In this document: piece after piece, positions 9,494 through 21,852 of the stretch
How the letters are laid out: every line of letters starts with the position of its first letter
Position numbering within the stretch: the stretch's first letter is position 1
Source: Limnoperna fortunei
Taxonomy: Eukaryota > Mollusca > Bivalvia > Mytilida > Modiolidae
Length of the DNA: 64,000 nt
Assembly (NCBI GenBank): GCA_944474755.1
Contig: OX104115.1
Span: 74,314,993 to 74,378,992, forward strand
Direction: 5' to 3'
Notes under the pieces: generated by a model
What the model was told of the DNA's origin: nothing
The model's database searches: none
The model's input: the letters and a program-made list of their open reading frames with translations, nothing else
Made by a program: the position numbers and the translations under genes

Positions 9494-11889
9494 GTGACAT
9501 GTACCAATTTGGACTTTTTATTAAAATCTAAGAATTTCTCAGATGGCACCCACCCGAGACGATGCTCTTGGCTTAGCCTAGTGACATGTACCAATTTGGA
9601 ATATTTATTAAAATCTAAGAATTTCTCAGAAGGCACCCACCCGAGACGATGCTCTTGGCTTAGCCTAGTGACATGTACCAATTTGGAATTTTTATTAAAA
9701 TCTAAGAATTTCTCAGAAGGCACCAACCCGAGACGATGCTCTTGGCTTAGCCTAGTGACATGTACCAATTTGGAATTTTTATTAAAATGTAAGAATTTTT
9801 CAGAAGGCACCCACCCGAGACGATGCTCTTGGCTTAGCCTAGTGACATGTACCAATTTGGACTTTTTATTAAAATCTAAGAATTTCTCAGAAGGCACCCA
9901 CCCGAGACGATGCTCTTGGCTTAGCCTAGTGACATGTACCAATTTGGAATTTTTATTAAAATCTAAGAATTTCTCAGAAGGCACCCACCCGAGACGATGC
10001 TCTTGGCTTAGCCTAGTGACATGTTCCAATTTGGAATTTTTATTAAAATCTAAGAATTTCTCAGAAGGCACCCACCCTAGATGATGCTCTTGGCTTAGCC
10101 TAGTGACATGTACCAATTTGGACTTTTTATTAAAATCTAAGAATTTCTCAGATGGCACCCACCCGAGACGATGCTCTTGGCTTAGCCTAGTGACATGTAC
10201 CAATTTGGAATATTTATTAAAATCTAAGAATTTCTCAGAAGGCACCCACCCGAGACGATGCTCTTGGCTTAGCCTAGTGACATGTACCAATTTGGAATTT
10301 TTATTAAAATCTAAGAATTTCTCAGAAGGCACCAACCCGAGACGATGCTCTTGGCTTAGCCTAGTGACATGTACCAATTTGGAATTTTTATTAAAATCTA
10401 AGAATTTCACAGAAGGCACCCACCCGAGACGATGCTCTTGGCTTAGCCTAGCGACATGTTCCAATTTGGAATTTTTATTTATTAAAATCTAAGAATTTCT
10501 CAGAAGGCACCAGCCCGAGACGATGCTCTTGGCTTAGCCTAGTGACATGTACAAATTTGGAATTTTTATTAAAATCTAAGAATTTCTCAGAAGGCACCAA
10601 CCCGGGACGATGCTCTTGGCTTAGCCTAGTGACATGTACCAATTTGGAATTTTTATTAAAATGTAAGAATTTTTCAGAAGGCACCCACCCGAGACGATGC
10701 TCTTGGCTTAGCCTAGTGACATGTACCAATTTGGACTTTTTATTAAAATCTAAGAATTTCTCAGAAGGCACCCACCCGAGACGATGCTCTTGGCTTAGCC
10801 TAGTGACATGTACCAATTTGGAATTTTAATTAAAATCTAAGAATTTCTCAGAAGGCACGCACCCGAGACGATGCTCTTGGCTTAGCCTAGTGACATGTAC
10901 CAATTTGGAATTTTGTATTAAAATCTAAGAATATCTCAGAAGGCACCCACCCGAGACGATGCTCTTGGCTTAGCCTAGTGACATGTTCCAATTTGGAATT
11001 TTTATTAAAATCTAAGAATTTCTCAGAAGGCACCCACCCGAGACGATGCTCTTGGCTTAGCCTAGTGACATGTACCAATTTGGAATTTTTATTAAAATAT
11101 AAGAATTTCTCAGAAGGCACCAACCCGAGACGATGCTCTTGGCTTAGCCTAGTGACATGTACCAATTTGGAATTTTTATTAAAATGTAAGAATTTTTCAG
11201 AAGGCACCCACCCGAGACGATGCTCTTGGCTTAGCCTAGTGACATGTACCAATTTGGACTTTTTATTAAAATCTAAGAATTTCTCAGAAGGCACCCACCC
11301 GAGACGATGCTCTTGGCTTAGCCTAGTGACATGTACCAATTTGGAATTTTTATTAAAATCTAAGAATTTCTCAGAAGGCACCCACCCGAGACGATGCTCT
11401 TGGCTTAGCCTAGTGACATGTTCCAATTTGGAATTTTTATTAAAATCTAAGAATTTCTCAGAAGGCACCCACCCGAGACGATGCTCTTGGCTTAGCCTAG
11501 TGACATGTACCAATTTGGACTTTTTATTAAAATCTAAGAATTTCTCAGAAGGCACCCACCCGAGACGATGCTCTTGGCTTAGCCTAGTGAAATGTACCAC
11601 TTTGGAATTTTTATTAAAATCTAAGAATTTCTCAGAAGGCACCCACCCGAGATGATGCTCTTGGCTTAGCCTAGTGACATGTACCAATTTGGACTTTTTA
11701 TTAAAATCTAAGAATTTCTCAGATGGCACCCACCCGAGACGATGCTCTTGGCTTAGCCTAGTGACATGTACCAATTTGGAATATTTATTAAAATCTAAGA
11801 ATTTCTCAGAAGGCACCCACCCGAGACGATGCTCTTGGCTTAGCCTAGTGACATGTACCAATTTGGAATTTTTATTAAAATCTAAGAAT
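9494..11889 (+). repeat. Mosaic related to the 25-unit repeat
   Basis: Runs of units found in the 25-unit block appear here in partial order. They include CAGATGG units near 9541, 10150 and 11721, GGAATA units, and the GATGATGC units that break the plus frame. Starts at 9494 and 10103 are 609 bp (seven units) apart but share only the first three units. A +4 TATT unit near 10475 links the segment to 7536. Units reading GTGAAATG with CCACTTTGG (about 9409 and 11588) reappear near 47263. Confidence 0.68.
10470..10489 (+). repeat. +4 TATT duplication unit, second copy
   Basis: This has the same TATT duplication and the same preceding GCGACATGTTCC context as at 7531-7550, 2939 bp upstream. It supports a shared origin for the two surrounding segments of about 300 bp. 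Confidence 0.87.
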
Positions 11890-13083
11890 TTCACAGAAGG
11901 CACCCACCCGAGACGATGCTCTTGGCTTAGCCTAGTGACATGTTCCAATTTGGAATTTTTATTAAAATCTAAGAATTTCTCAGAAGGCACCCACCCGAGA
12001 CGATGCTCTTGGCTTAGCCTAGTGACATGTACCAATTTGGAATTTTTATTAAAATCTAAGAATTTCTCAGAAGGCACCAACCCGAGACGATGCTCTTGGC
12101 TTAGCCTAGTGACATGTACCAATTTGGAATTTTTATTAAAATGTAAGAATTTTTCAGAAGGCACCCACCCGAGACGATGCTCTTGGCTTAGCCTAGTGAC
12201 ATGTACCAATTTGGACTTTTTATTAAAATCTAAGAATTTCTCAGAAGGCACCCACCCGAGACGATGCTCTTGGCTTAGCCTAGTGACATGTACCAATTTG
12301 GAATTTTTATTAAAATCTAAGAATTTCTCAGAAGGCACCCACCCGAGACGATGCTCTTGGCTTAGCCTAGTGACATGTTCCAATTTGGAATTTTTATTAA
12401 AATCTAAGAATTTCTCAGAAGGCACCCACCCGAGATGATGCTCTTGGCTTAGCCTAGTGACATGTACCAATTTGGACTTTTTATTAAAATCTAAGAATTT
12501 CTCAGAAGGCACCCACCCGAGACGATGCTCTTGGCTTAGCCTAGTGACATGTACCAATTTGGAATATTTATTAAAATCTAAGAATTTCTCAGAAGGCACC
12601 CACCCGAGACGATGCTCTTGGCTTAGCCTAGTGACATGTACCAATTTGGAATTTTTATTAAAATCTAAGAATTTCTCAGAAGGCACCAACCCGAGACGAT
12701 GCTCTTGGCTTAGCCTAGTGACATGTACCAATTTGGAATTTTTATTAAAATCTAAGAATTTCACAGAAGGCACCCAACCGAGACGATGCTCTTGGCTTAG
12801 CCTAGTGACATGTACCAATTTGGACTTTTTTATTAAAATCTAAGAATTTTTCAGAAGGCACCCACCCGAGACGATGCTCTTGGCTTAGCCTAGTGACATG
12901 TTCCAATTTGGAATTTTTATTAAAATCTAAGAATTTCTCAGAAGGCACCCACCCGAGACGATGCTCTTGGCTTAGCCTAGTGACATGTTCCAATTTGGAA
13001 TTTTTATTAAAATCTAAGAATTTCTCAGAAGACACCCACCGGAGACGATGCTCTTGGCTTAGCCTAGTGACATGTTCCAATTT
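11890..13083 (+). repeat. 25-unit higher-order repeat, partial leading copy
   Basis: From about 11890 the order of units matches 14065-15258 at offset 2175 with few differences (the first CAGATGG unit of the downstream copy is CAGAAGG here). Upstream of 11890 the match fails because the copy at 14053 has the AAAAAATAAG variant that is absent here. Confidence 0.78.
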
Positions 13084-13096
13084 GAAGTTTTTTATT
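13081..13096 (+). repeat. Marker monomer TTTGAAGTTTTTT (+1)
   Basis: The unit reads TTTGAAG followed by an expanded T-run instead of TTTGGAATTTTT. It occurs at 13084, 13952, 15259, 15695, 16563, 17870, 18825, 20131 and 20999 and nowhere else that I saw. This gives an unambiguous ruler for the 25-unit repeat, with spacings of 868, 1307, 436, 868, 1307, 955, 1306 and 868. Confidence 0.9.
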
Positions 13097-15258
13097 AAAA
13101 TCTAAGAATTTCTCAGAAGGCACCCACCCGAGACGATGCTCTTGGCTTAGCCTAGTGACATGTACCAATTTGGAATTTTTATTAAAAAATAAGAATTTCT
13201 CAGAAGGCACCCACCCGAGACGATGCTCTTGGCTTAGCCTAGTGACATGTACCAATTTGGAATTTTTATTAAAATCTAAGAATTTCTCAGAAGGCACCCA
13301 CCCGAGACGATGCTCTTGGCTTAGCCTAGTGACAAGTTCCAATTTGGAATTATTATTAAAATCTAAGAATTTCTCAGAAGGCACCCACCCGAGACGATGC
13401 TCTTGGCTTAGCCTAGTGACATGTACCAATTTGGAATTTTTATTAAAATCTAAGAATTTCTCAGAAGGCACCCACCCGAGACGATGCTCTTGGTTTAGCC
13501 TAGTGACATGTACCAATTTGGAATTTTTATTAAAATCTAAGAATTTCTCAGAAGGCACCAACCCGAGACGATGCTCTTGGCTTAGCCTAGCGACATGTAT
13601 CAATTTGGACTTTTTATTAAAATCTAAGAATTTCTCAGAAGGCACCCACCCGAGACGATGCTCTTGGCTTAGCCTAGTGACATGTACCAATTTGATTTTA
13701 TTAAAATGTAAGAATTTTTCAGAAGGCACCCACCCGAGACGATGCTCTTGGCTTAGCCTAGTGACATGTTCCAATTTGGAATTTTTATTAAAATCTAAGA
13801 ATTTCTCAGAAGGCACCCACCCGAGACGATGCTCTTGGCTTAGCCTAGTGACATGTTCCAATTTGGAATTTTTATTAAAATCTAAGAATTTCTCAGAAGA
13901 CACCCACCGGAGACGATGCTCTTGGCTTAGCCTAGTGACATGTTCCAATTTGAAGTTTTTTATTAAAATCTAAGAATTTCTCAGAAGGCACCCACCCGAG
14001 ACGATGCTCTTGGCTTAGCCTAGTGACATGTACCAATTTGGAATTTTTATTAAAAAATAAGAATTTCACAGAAGGCACCCACCCGAGACGATGCTCTTGG
14101 CTTAGCCTAGTGACATGTTCCAATTTGGAATTTTTATTAAAATCTAAGAATTTCTCAGAAGGCACCCACCCGAGACGATGCTCTTGGCTTAGCCTAGTGA
14201 CATGTACCAATTTGGAATTTTTATTAAAATCTAAGAATTTCTCAGAAGGCACCAACCCGAGACGATGCTCTTGGCTTAGCCTAGTGACATGTACCAATTT
14301 GGAATTTTTATTAAAATGTAAGAATTTTTCAGAAGGCACCCACCCGAGACGATGCTCTTGGCTTAGCCTAGTGACATGTACCAATTTGGACTTTTTATTA
14401 AAATCTAAGAATTTCTCAGAAGGCACCCACCCGAGACGATGCTCTTGGCTTAGCCTAGTGACATGTACCAATTTGGAATTTTTATTAAAATCTAAGAATT
14501 TCTCAGAAGGCACCCACCCGAGACGATGCTCTTGGCTTAGCCTAGTGACATGTTCCAATTTGGAATTTTTATTAAAATCTAAGAATTTCTCAGAAGGCAC
14601 CCACCCGAGATGATGCTCTTGGCTTAGCCTAGTGACATGTACCAATTTGGACTTTTTATTAAAATCTAAGAATTTCTCAGATGGCACCCACCCGAGACGA
14701 TGCTCTTGGCTTAGCCTAGTGACATGTACCAATTTGGAATATTTATTAAAATCTAAGAATTTCTCAGAAGGCACCCACCCGAGACGATGCTCTTGGCTTA
14801 GCCTAGTGACATGTACCAATTTGGAATTTTTATTAAAATCTAAGAATTTCTCAGAAGGCACCAACCCGAGACGATGCTCTTGGCTTAGCCTAGTGACATG
14901 TACCAATTTGGAATTTTTATTAAAATCTAAGAATTTCACAGAAGGCACCCAACCGAGACGATGCTCTTGGCTTAGCCTAGTGACATGTACCAATTTGGAC
15001 TTTTTTATTAAAATCTAAGAATTTTTCAGAAGGCACCCACCCGAGACGATGCTCTTGGCTTAGCCTAGTGACATGTTCCAATTTGGAATTTTTATTAAAA
15101 TCTAAGAATTTCTCAGAAGGCACCCACCCGAGACGATGCTCTTGGCTTAGCCTAGTGACATGTTCCAATTTGGAATTTTTATTAAAATCTAAGAATTTCT
15201 CAGAAGACACCCACCGGAGACGATGCTCTTGGCTTAGCCTAGTGACATGTTCCAATTT
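13084..15258 (+). repeat. 25-unit higher-order repeat, copy 1 (2175 bp)
   Basis: Two marker-delimited parts make up the copy: ten units (868 bp, 13084-13951) and fifteen units (1307 bp, 13952-15258). The first part carries the AAAAAATAAG, GACAAGTTCC/TTATTATT, TTGGTTTAGCC and TTTGATTTTATT variants in order. The corresponding parts of copies 1 and 2 give identical translations in both open frames, so they are nearly identical in sequence. Confidence 0.9.
13686..13712 (+). repeat. 84-bp monomer class: TTTGATTTTATT (example)
   Basis: AATTTGGAATTTTTATT is shortened to AATTTGATTTTATT (-3), giving an 84-bp unit independent of the GAC-loss class. It is followed by the GTAAG/TTTTTC pair. It recurs in each 25-unit copy (near 16303, 18564, 20735) and again near 51371, 51980, 53549, 55549 and 57371, which ties the two blocks together. 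Confidence 0.88.
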
Positions 15259-17869
15259 GAAGTTTTTTATTAAAATCTAAGAATTTCTCAGAAGGCACCC
15301 ACCCGAGACGATGCTCTTGGCTTAGCCTAGTGACATGTACCAATTTGGAATTTTTATTAAAAAATAAGAATTTCTCAGAAGGCACCCACCCGAGACGATG
15401 CTCTTGGCTTAGCCTAGTGACATGTACCAATTTGGAATTTTTATTAAAATCTAAGAATTTCTCAGAAGGCACCCACCCGAGACGATGCTCTTGGCTTAGC
15501 CTAGTGACAAGTTCCAATTTGGAATTATTATTAAAATCTAAGAATTTCTCAGAAGGCACCCACCCGAGACGATGCTCTTGGCTTAGCCTAGTGACATGTT
15601 CCAATTTGGAATTTTTATTAAAATCTAAGAATTTCTCAGAAGACACCCACCGGAGACGATGCTCTTGGCTTAGCCTAGTGACATGTTCCAATTTGAAGTT
15701 TTTTATTAAAATCTAAGAATTTCTCAGAAGGCACCCACCCGAGACGATGCTCTTGGCTTAGCCTAGTGACATGTACCAATTTGGAATTTTTATTAAAAAA
15801 TAAGAATTTCTCAGAAGGCACCCACCCGAGACGATGCTCTTGGCTTAGCCTAGTGACATGTACCAATTTGGAATTTTTATTAAAATCTAAGAATTTCTCA
15901 GAAGGCACCCACCCGAGACGATGCTCTTGGCTTAGCCTAGTGACAAGTTCCAATTTGGAATTATTATTAAAATCTAAGAATTTCTCAGAAGGCACCCACC
16001 CGAGACGATGCTCTTGGCTTAGCCTAGTGACATGTACCAATTTGGAATTTTTATTAAAATCTAAGAATTTCTCAGAAGGCACCCACCCGAGACGATGCTC
16101 TTGGTTTAGCCTAGTGACATGTACCAATTTGGAATTTTTATTAAAATCTAAGAATTTCTCAGAAGGCACCAACCCGAGACGATGCTCTTGGCTTAGCCTA
16201 GCGACATGTATCAATTTGGACTTTTTATTAAAATCTAAGAATTTCTCAGAAGGCACCCACCCGAGACGATGCTCTTGGCTTAGCCTAGTGACATGTACCA
16301 ATTTGATTTTATTAAAATGTAAGAATTTTTCAGAAGGCACCCACCCGAGACGATGCTCTTGGCTTAGCCTAGTGACATGTTCCAATTTGGAATTTTTATT
16401 AAAATCTAAGAATTTCTCAGAAGGCACCCACCCGAGACGATGCTCTTGGCTTAGCCTAGTGACATGTTCCAATTTGGAATTTTTATTAAAATCTAAGAAT
16501 TTCTCAGAAGACACCCACCGGAGACGATGCTCTTGGCTTAGCCTAGTGACATGTTCCAATTTGAAGTTTTTTATTAAAATCTAAGAATTTCTCAGAAGGC
16601 ACCCACCCGAGACGATGCTCTTGGCTTAGCCTAGTGACATGTACCAATTTGGAATTTTTATTAAAAAATAAGAATTTCACAGAAGGCACCCACCCGAGAC
16701 GATGCTCTTGGCTTAGCCTAGTGACATGTTCCAATTTGGAATTTTTATTAAAATCTAAGAATTTCTCAGAAGGCACCCACCCGAGACGATGCTCTTGGCT
16801 TAGCCTAGTGACATGTACCAATTTGGAATTTTTATTAAAATCTAAGAATTTCTCAGAAGGCACCAACCCGAGACGATGCTCTTGGCTTAGCCTAGTGACA
16901 TGTACCAATTTGGAATTTTTATTAAAATGTAAGAATTTTTCAGAAGGCACCCACCCGAGACGATGCTCTTGGCTTAGCCTAGTGACATGTACCAATTTGG
17001 ACTTTTTATTAAAATCTAAGAATTTCTCAGAAGGCACCCACCCGAGACGATGCTCTTGGCTTAGCCTAGTGACATGTACCAATTTGGAATTTTTATTAAA
17101 ATCTAAGAATTTCTCAGAAGGCACCCACCCGAGACGATGCTCTTGGCTTAGCCTAGTGACATGTTCCAATTTGGAATTTTTATTAAAATCTAAGAATTTC
17201 TCAGAAGGCACCCACCCGAGATGATGCTCTTGGCTTAGCCTAGTGACATGTACCAATTTGGACTTTTTATTAAAATCTAAGAATTTCTCAGATGGCACCC
17301 ACCCGAGACGATGCTCTTGGCTTAGCCTAGTGACATGTACCAATTTGGAATATTTATTAAAATCTAAGAATTTCTCAGAAGGCACCCACCCGAGACGATG
17401 CTCTTGGCTTAGCCTAGTGACATGTACCAATTTGGAATTTTTATTAAAATCTAAGAATTTCTCAGAAGGCACCAACCCGAGACGATGCTCTTGGCTTAGC
17501 CTAGTGACATGTACCAATTTGGAATTTTTATTAAAATCTAAGAATTTCACAGAAGGCACCCAACCGAGACGATGCTCTTGGCTTAGCCTAGTGACATGTA
17601 CCAATTTGGACTTTTTTATTAAAATCTAAGAATTTTTCAGAAGGCACCCACCCGAGACGATGCTCTTGGCTTAGCCTAGTGACATGTTCCAATTTGGAAT
17701 TTTTATTAAAATCTAAGAATTTCTCAGAAGGCACCCACCCGAGACGATGCTCTTGGCTTAGCCTAGTGACATGTTCCAATTTGGAATTTTTATTAAAATC
17801 TAAGAATTTCTCAGAAGACACCCACCGGAGACGATGCTCTTGGCTTAGCCTAGTGACATGTTCCAATTT
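15259..17869 (+). repeat. 25-unit higher-order repeat, copy 2, with 5-unit insertion (2611 bp)
   Basis: The markers at 15259, 15695, 16563 and 17870 give 436 + 868 + 1307. The last two intervals match copy 1, and the first (15259-15694) is an additional five-unit version of the ten-unit part. That short part keeps the first four units and the last unit and lacks five in the middle, as expected from a misaligned exchange inside the block. Confidence 0.9.
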
Positions 17870-20130
17870 GAAGTTTTTTATTAAAATCTAAGAATTTCTC
17901 AGAAGGCACCCACCCGAGACGATGCTCTTGGCTTAGCCTAGTGACATGTACCAATTTGGAATTTTTATTAAAAAATAAGAATTTCTCAGAAGGCACCCAC
18001 CCGAGACGATGCTCTTGGCTTAGCCTAGTGACATGTACCAATTTGGAATTTTTATTAAAAAATAAGAATTTCTCAGAAGGCACCCACCCGAGACGATGCT
18101 CTTGGCTTAGCCTAGTGACATGTACCAATTTGGAATTTTTATTAAAATCTAAGAATTTCTCAGAAGGCACCCACCCGAGACGATGCTCTTGGCTTAGCCT
18201 AGTGACAAGTTCCAATTTGGAATTATTATTAAAATCTAAGAATTTCTCAGAAGGCACCCACCCGAGACGATGCTCTTGGCTTAGCCTAGTGACATGTACC
18301 AATTTGGAATTTTTATTAAAATCTAAGAATTTCTCAGAAGGCACCCACCCGAGACGATGCTCTTGGTTTAGCCTAGTGACATGTACCAATTTGGAATTTT
18401 TATTAAAATCTAAGAATTTCTCAGAAGGCACCAACCCGAGACGATGCTCTTGGCTTAGCCTAGCGACATGTATCAATTTGGACTTTTTATTAAAATCTAA
18501 GAATTTCTCAGAAGGCACCCACCCGAGACGATGCTCTTGGCTTAGCCTAGTGACATGTACCAATTTGATTTTATTAAAATGTAAGAATTTTTCAGAAGGC
18601 ACCCACCCGAGACGATGCTCTTGGCTTAGCCTAGTGACATGTTCCAATTTGGAATTTTTATTAAAATCTAAGAATTTCTCAGAAGGCACCCACCCGAGAC
18701 GATGCTCTTGGCTTAGCCTAGTGACATGTTCCAATTTGGAATTTTTATTAAAATCTAAGAATTTCTCAGAAGACACCCACCGGAGACGATGCTCTTGGCT
18801 TAGCCTAGTGACATGTTCCAATTTGAAGTTTTTTATTAAAATCTAAGAATTTCTCAGAAGGCACCCACCCGAGACGATGCTCTTGGCTTAGCCTAGTGAC
18901 ATGTACCAATTTGGAATTTTTATTAAAAAATAAGAATTTCACAGAAGGCACCCACCCGAGACGATGCTCTTGGCTTAGCCTAGTGACATGTTCCAATTTG
19001 GAATTTTTATTAAAATCTAAGAATTTCTCAGAAGGCACCCACCCGAGACGATGCTCTTGGCTTAGCCTAGTGACATGTACCAATTTGGAATTTTTATTAA
19101 AATCTAAGAATTTCTCAGAAGGCACCAACCCGAGACGATGCTCTTGGCTTAGCCTAGTGACATGTACCAATTTGGAATTTTTATTAAAATGTAAGAATTT
19201 TTCAGAAGGCACCCACCCGAGACGATGCTCTTGGCTTAGCCTAGTGACATGTACCAATTTGGACTTTTTATTAAAATCTAAGAATTTCTCAGAAGGCACC
19301 CACCCGAGACGATGCTCTTGGCTTAGCCTAGTGACATGTACCAATTTGGAATTTTTATTAAAATCTAAGAATTTCTCAGAAGGCACCCACCCGAGACGAT
19401 GCTCTTGGCTTAGCCTAGTGACATGTTCCAATTTGGAATTTTTATTAAAATCTAAGAATTTCTCAGAAGGCACCCACCCGAGATGATGCTCTTGGCTTAG
19501 CCTAGTGACATGTACCAATTTGGACTTTTTATTAAAATCTAAGAATTTCTCAGATGGCACCCACCCGAGACGATGCTCTTGGCTTAGCCTAGTGACATGT
19601 ACCAATTTGGAATATTTATTAAAATCTAAGAATTTCTCAGAAGGCACCCACCCGAGACGATGCTCTTGGCTTAGCCTAGTGACATGTACCAATTTGGAAT
19701 TTTTATTAAAATCTAAGAATTTCTCAGAAGGCACCAACCCGAGACGATGCTCTTGGCTTAGCCTAGTGACATGTACCAATTTGGAATTTTTATTAAAATC
19801 TAAGAATTTCACAGAAGGCACCCACCGAGACGATGCTCTTGGCTTAGCCTAGTGACATGTACCAATTTGGACTTTTTTATTAAAATCTAAGAATTTTTCA
19901 GAAGGCACCCACCCGAGACGATGCTCTTGGCTTAGCCTAGTGACATGTTCCAATTTGGAATTTTTATTAAAATCTAAGAATTTCTCAGAAGGCACCCACC
20001 CGAGACGATGCTCTTGGCTTAGCCTAGTGACATGTTCCAATTTGGAATTTTTATTAAAATCTAAGAATTTCTCAGAAGACACCCACCGGAGACGATGCTC
20101 TTGGCTTAGCCTAGTGACATGTTCCAATTT
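17870..20130 (+). repeat. 25-unit higher-order repeat, copy 3, with one-unit gain (2261 bp)
   Basis: The markers at 17870, 18825 and 20131 give 955 + 1306. The first interval is 87 bp longer than in other copies because the AAAAAATAAG unit is present twice in succession (about 17970 and 18057). The second is 1 bp shorter because one CCCACCCGAG reads CCCACCGAG near 19827. Confidence 0.9.
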
Positions 20131-21098
20131 GAAGTTTTTTATTAAAATCTAAGAATTTCTCAGAAGGCACCCACCCGAGACGATGCTCTTGGCTTAGCCT
20201 AGTGACATGTACCAATTTGGAATTTTTATTAAAAAATAAGAATTTCTCAGAAGGCACCCACCCGAGACGATGCTCTTGGCTTAGCCTAGTGACATGTACC
20301 AATTTGGAATTTTTATTAAAATCTAAGAATTTCTCAGAAGGCACCCACCCGAGACGATGCTCTTGGCTTAGCCTAGTGACAAGTTCCAATTTGGAATTAT
20401 TATTAAAATCTAAGAATTTCTCAGAAGGCACCCACCCGAGACGATGCTCTTGGCTTAGCCTAGTGACATGTACCAATTTGGAATTTTTATTAAAATCTAA
20501 GAATTTCTCAGAAGGCACCCACCCGAGACGATGCTCTTGGTTTAGCCTAGTGACATGTACCAATTTGGAATTTTTATTAAAATCTAAGAATTTCTCAGAA
20601 GGCACCAACCCGAGACGATGCTCTTGGCTTAGCCTAGCGACATGTATCAATTTGGACTTTTTATTAAAATCTAAGAATTTCTCAGAAGGCACCCACCCGA
20701 GACGATGCTCTTGGCTTAGCCTAGTGACATGTACCAATTTGATTTTATTAAAATGTAAGAATTTTTCAGAAGGCACCCACCCGAGACGATGCTCTTGGCT
20801 TAGCCTAGTGACATGTTCCAATTTGGAATTTTTATTAAAATCTAAGAATTTCTCAGAAGGCACCCACCCGAGACGATGCTCTTGGCTTAGCCTAGTGACA
20901 TGTTCCAATTTGGAATTTTTATTAAAATCTAAGAATTTCTCAGAAGACACCCACCGGAGACGATGCTCTTGGCTTAGCCTAGTGACATGTTCCAATTTGA
21001 AGTTTTTTATTAAAATCTAAGAATTTCTCAGAAGGCACCCACCCGAGACGATGCTCTTGGCTTAGCCTAGTGACATGTACCAATTTGGAATTTTTATT
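20131..21098 (+). repeat. 25-unit higher-order repeat, truncated copy 4
   Basis: The ten-unit part (868 bp, 20131-20998) is complete and matches the earlier copies. After the marker at 20999 the expected AAAAAATAAG unit is missing near 21100 and the sequence continues with GCTTTTGG and TTAGAATTTTC units of a different block. Confidence 0.85.
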
Positions 21099-21852
21099 AA
21101 AATCTAAGAATTTCTCAGAAGGCACCCACCCGAGACGATGCTTTTGGCTTAGCCTAGTGACATGTACTAATTTAGAATTTTCATTACAATCTAAGAATTT
21201 CTCAGAAGGCACCCACCCGAGACGATGCTCTTGGCTAAGCCTAGTGACATGTACCAATTTGGAATATTTATTAAAATCTAAGAATTTCTCAGAAGGCACC
21301 AACCCGAGACGATGCTCTTGGCTTAGCCTAGTGACATGTACCAATTTGGAATTTTTATTAAAATGTAAGAATTTTTCAGAAGGCACCCACCCGAGACGAT
21401 GCTCTTGGCTTAGCCTAGTGACATGTACCAATTTGGACTTTTTATTAAAATCTAAGAATTTCTCAGAAGGCACCCACCCGAGACGATGCTCTTGGCTTAG
21501 CCTAGTGACATGTACCAATTTGGAATTTTTATTAAAATCTAAGAATTTCTCAGAAGGCACGCACCCGAGACGATGCTCTTGGCTTAGCCTAGTGACATGT
21601 ACCAATTTGGAATTTTGTATTAAAATCTAAGAATATCTCAGAAGGCACCCACCCGAGACGATGCTCTTGGCTTAGCCTAGTGACATGTACCAATTTGGAA
21701 TTTTTATTAAAATCTAAGAATTTCTCAGAAGGCACCAACCCGAGACGATGCTCTTGGCTTAGCCTAGTGACATGTACCAATTTGGAATTTTTATTAAAAT
21801 CTAAAAGGCACCCACCCGAGACGATGCTCTTGGCTTAGCCTAGTGACATGTA
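21099..21852 (+). repeat. Junction segment between the 25-unit block and the 6-kb duplication
   Basis: Its units (GCTTTTGG, ACTAATTTAG, GGAATA, GTAAG/TTTTTC, CACGC, 88-bp class) occur in the same order near 22790-23260, 28966-29440 and 49070-49550, so this is another partial copy of that run. It ends in a unit with an 11-bp deletion at 21804. Confidence 0.75.
21795..21812 (+). repeat. Shortened 76-bp monomer (11-bp deletion)
   Basis: ATCTAA is followed directly by AAGGCACC. The intervening GAATTTCTCAG is missing. The deletion lies next to the left edge of the segment duplicated at 28032 and is absent from that copy, so it may mark the exchange junction. Confidence 0.88.

Noticed and set aside
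10887..12818. 643-codon minus-strand open frame, and all other long frames, as protein genes with a 29-residue repeat
   Set aside because: Frames are open on both strands at once. Nearly all start at GTG or TTG with no ATG in the consensus frame, and they end at each non-triplet indel. Neighbouring copies carry stops or shifts freely, and there is no flanking gene structure. They follow from the 87-bp period.
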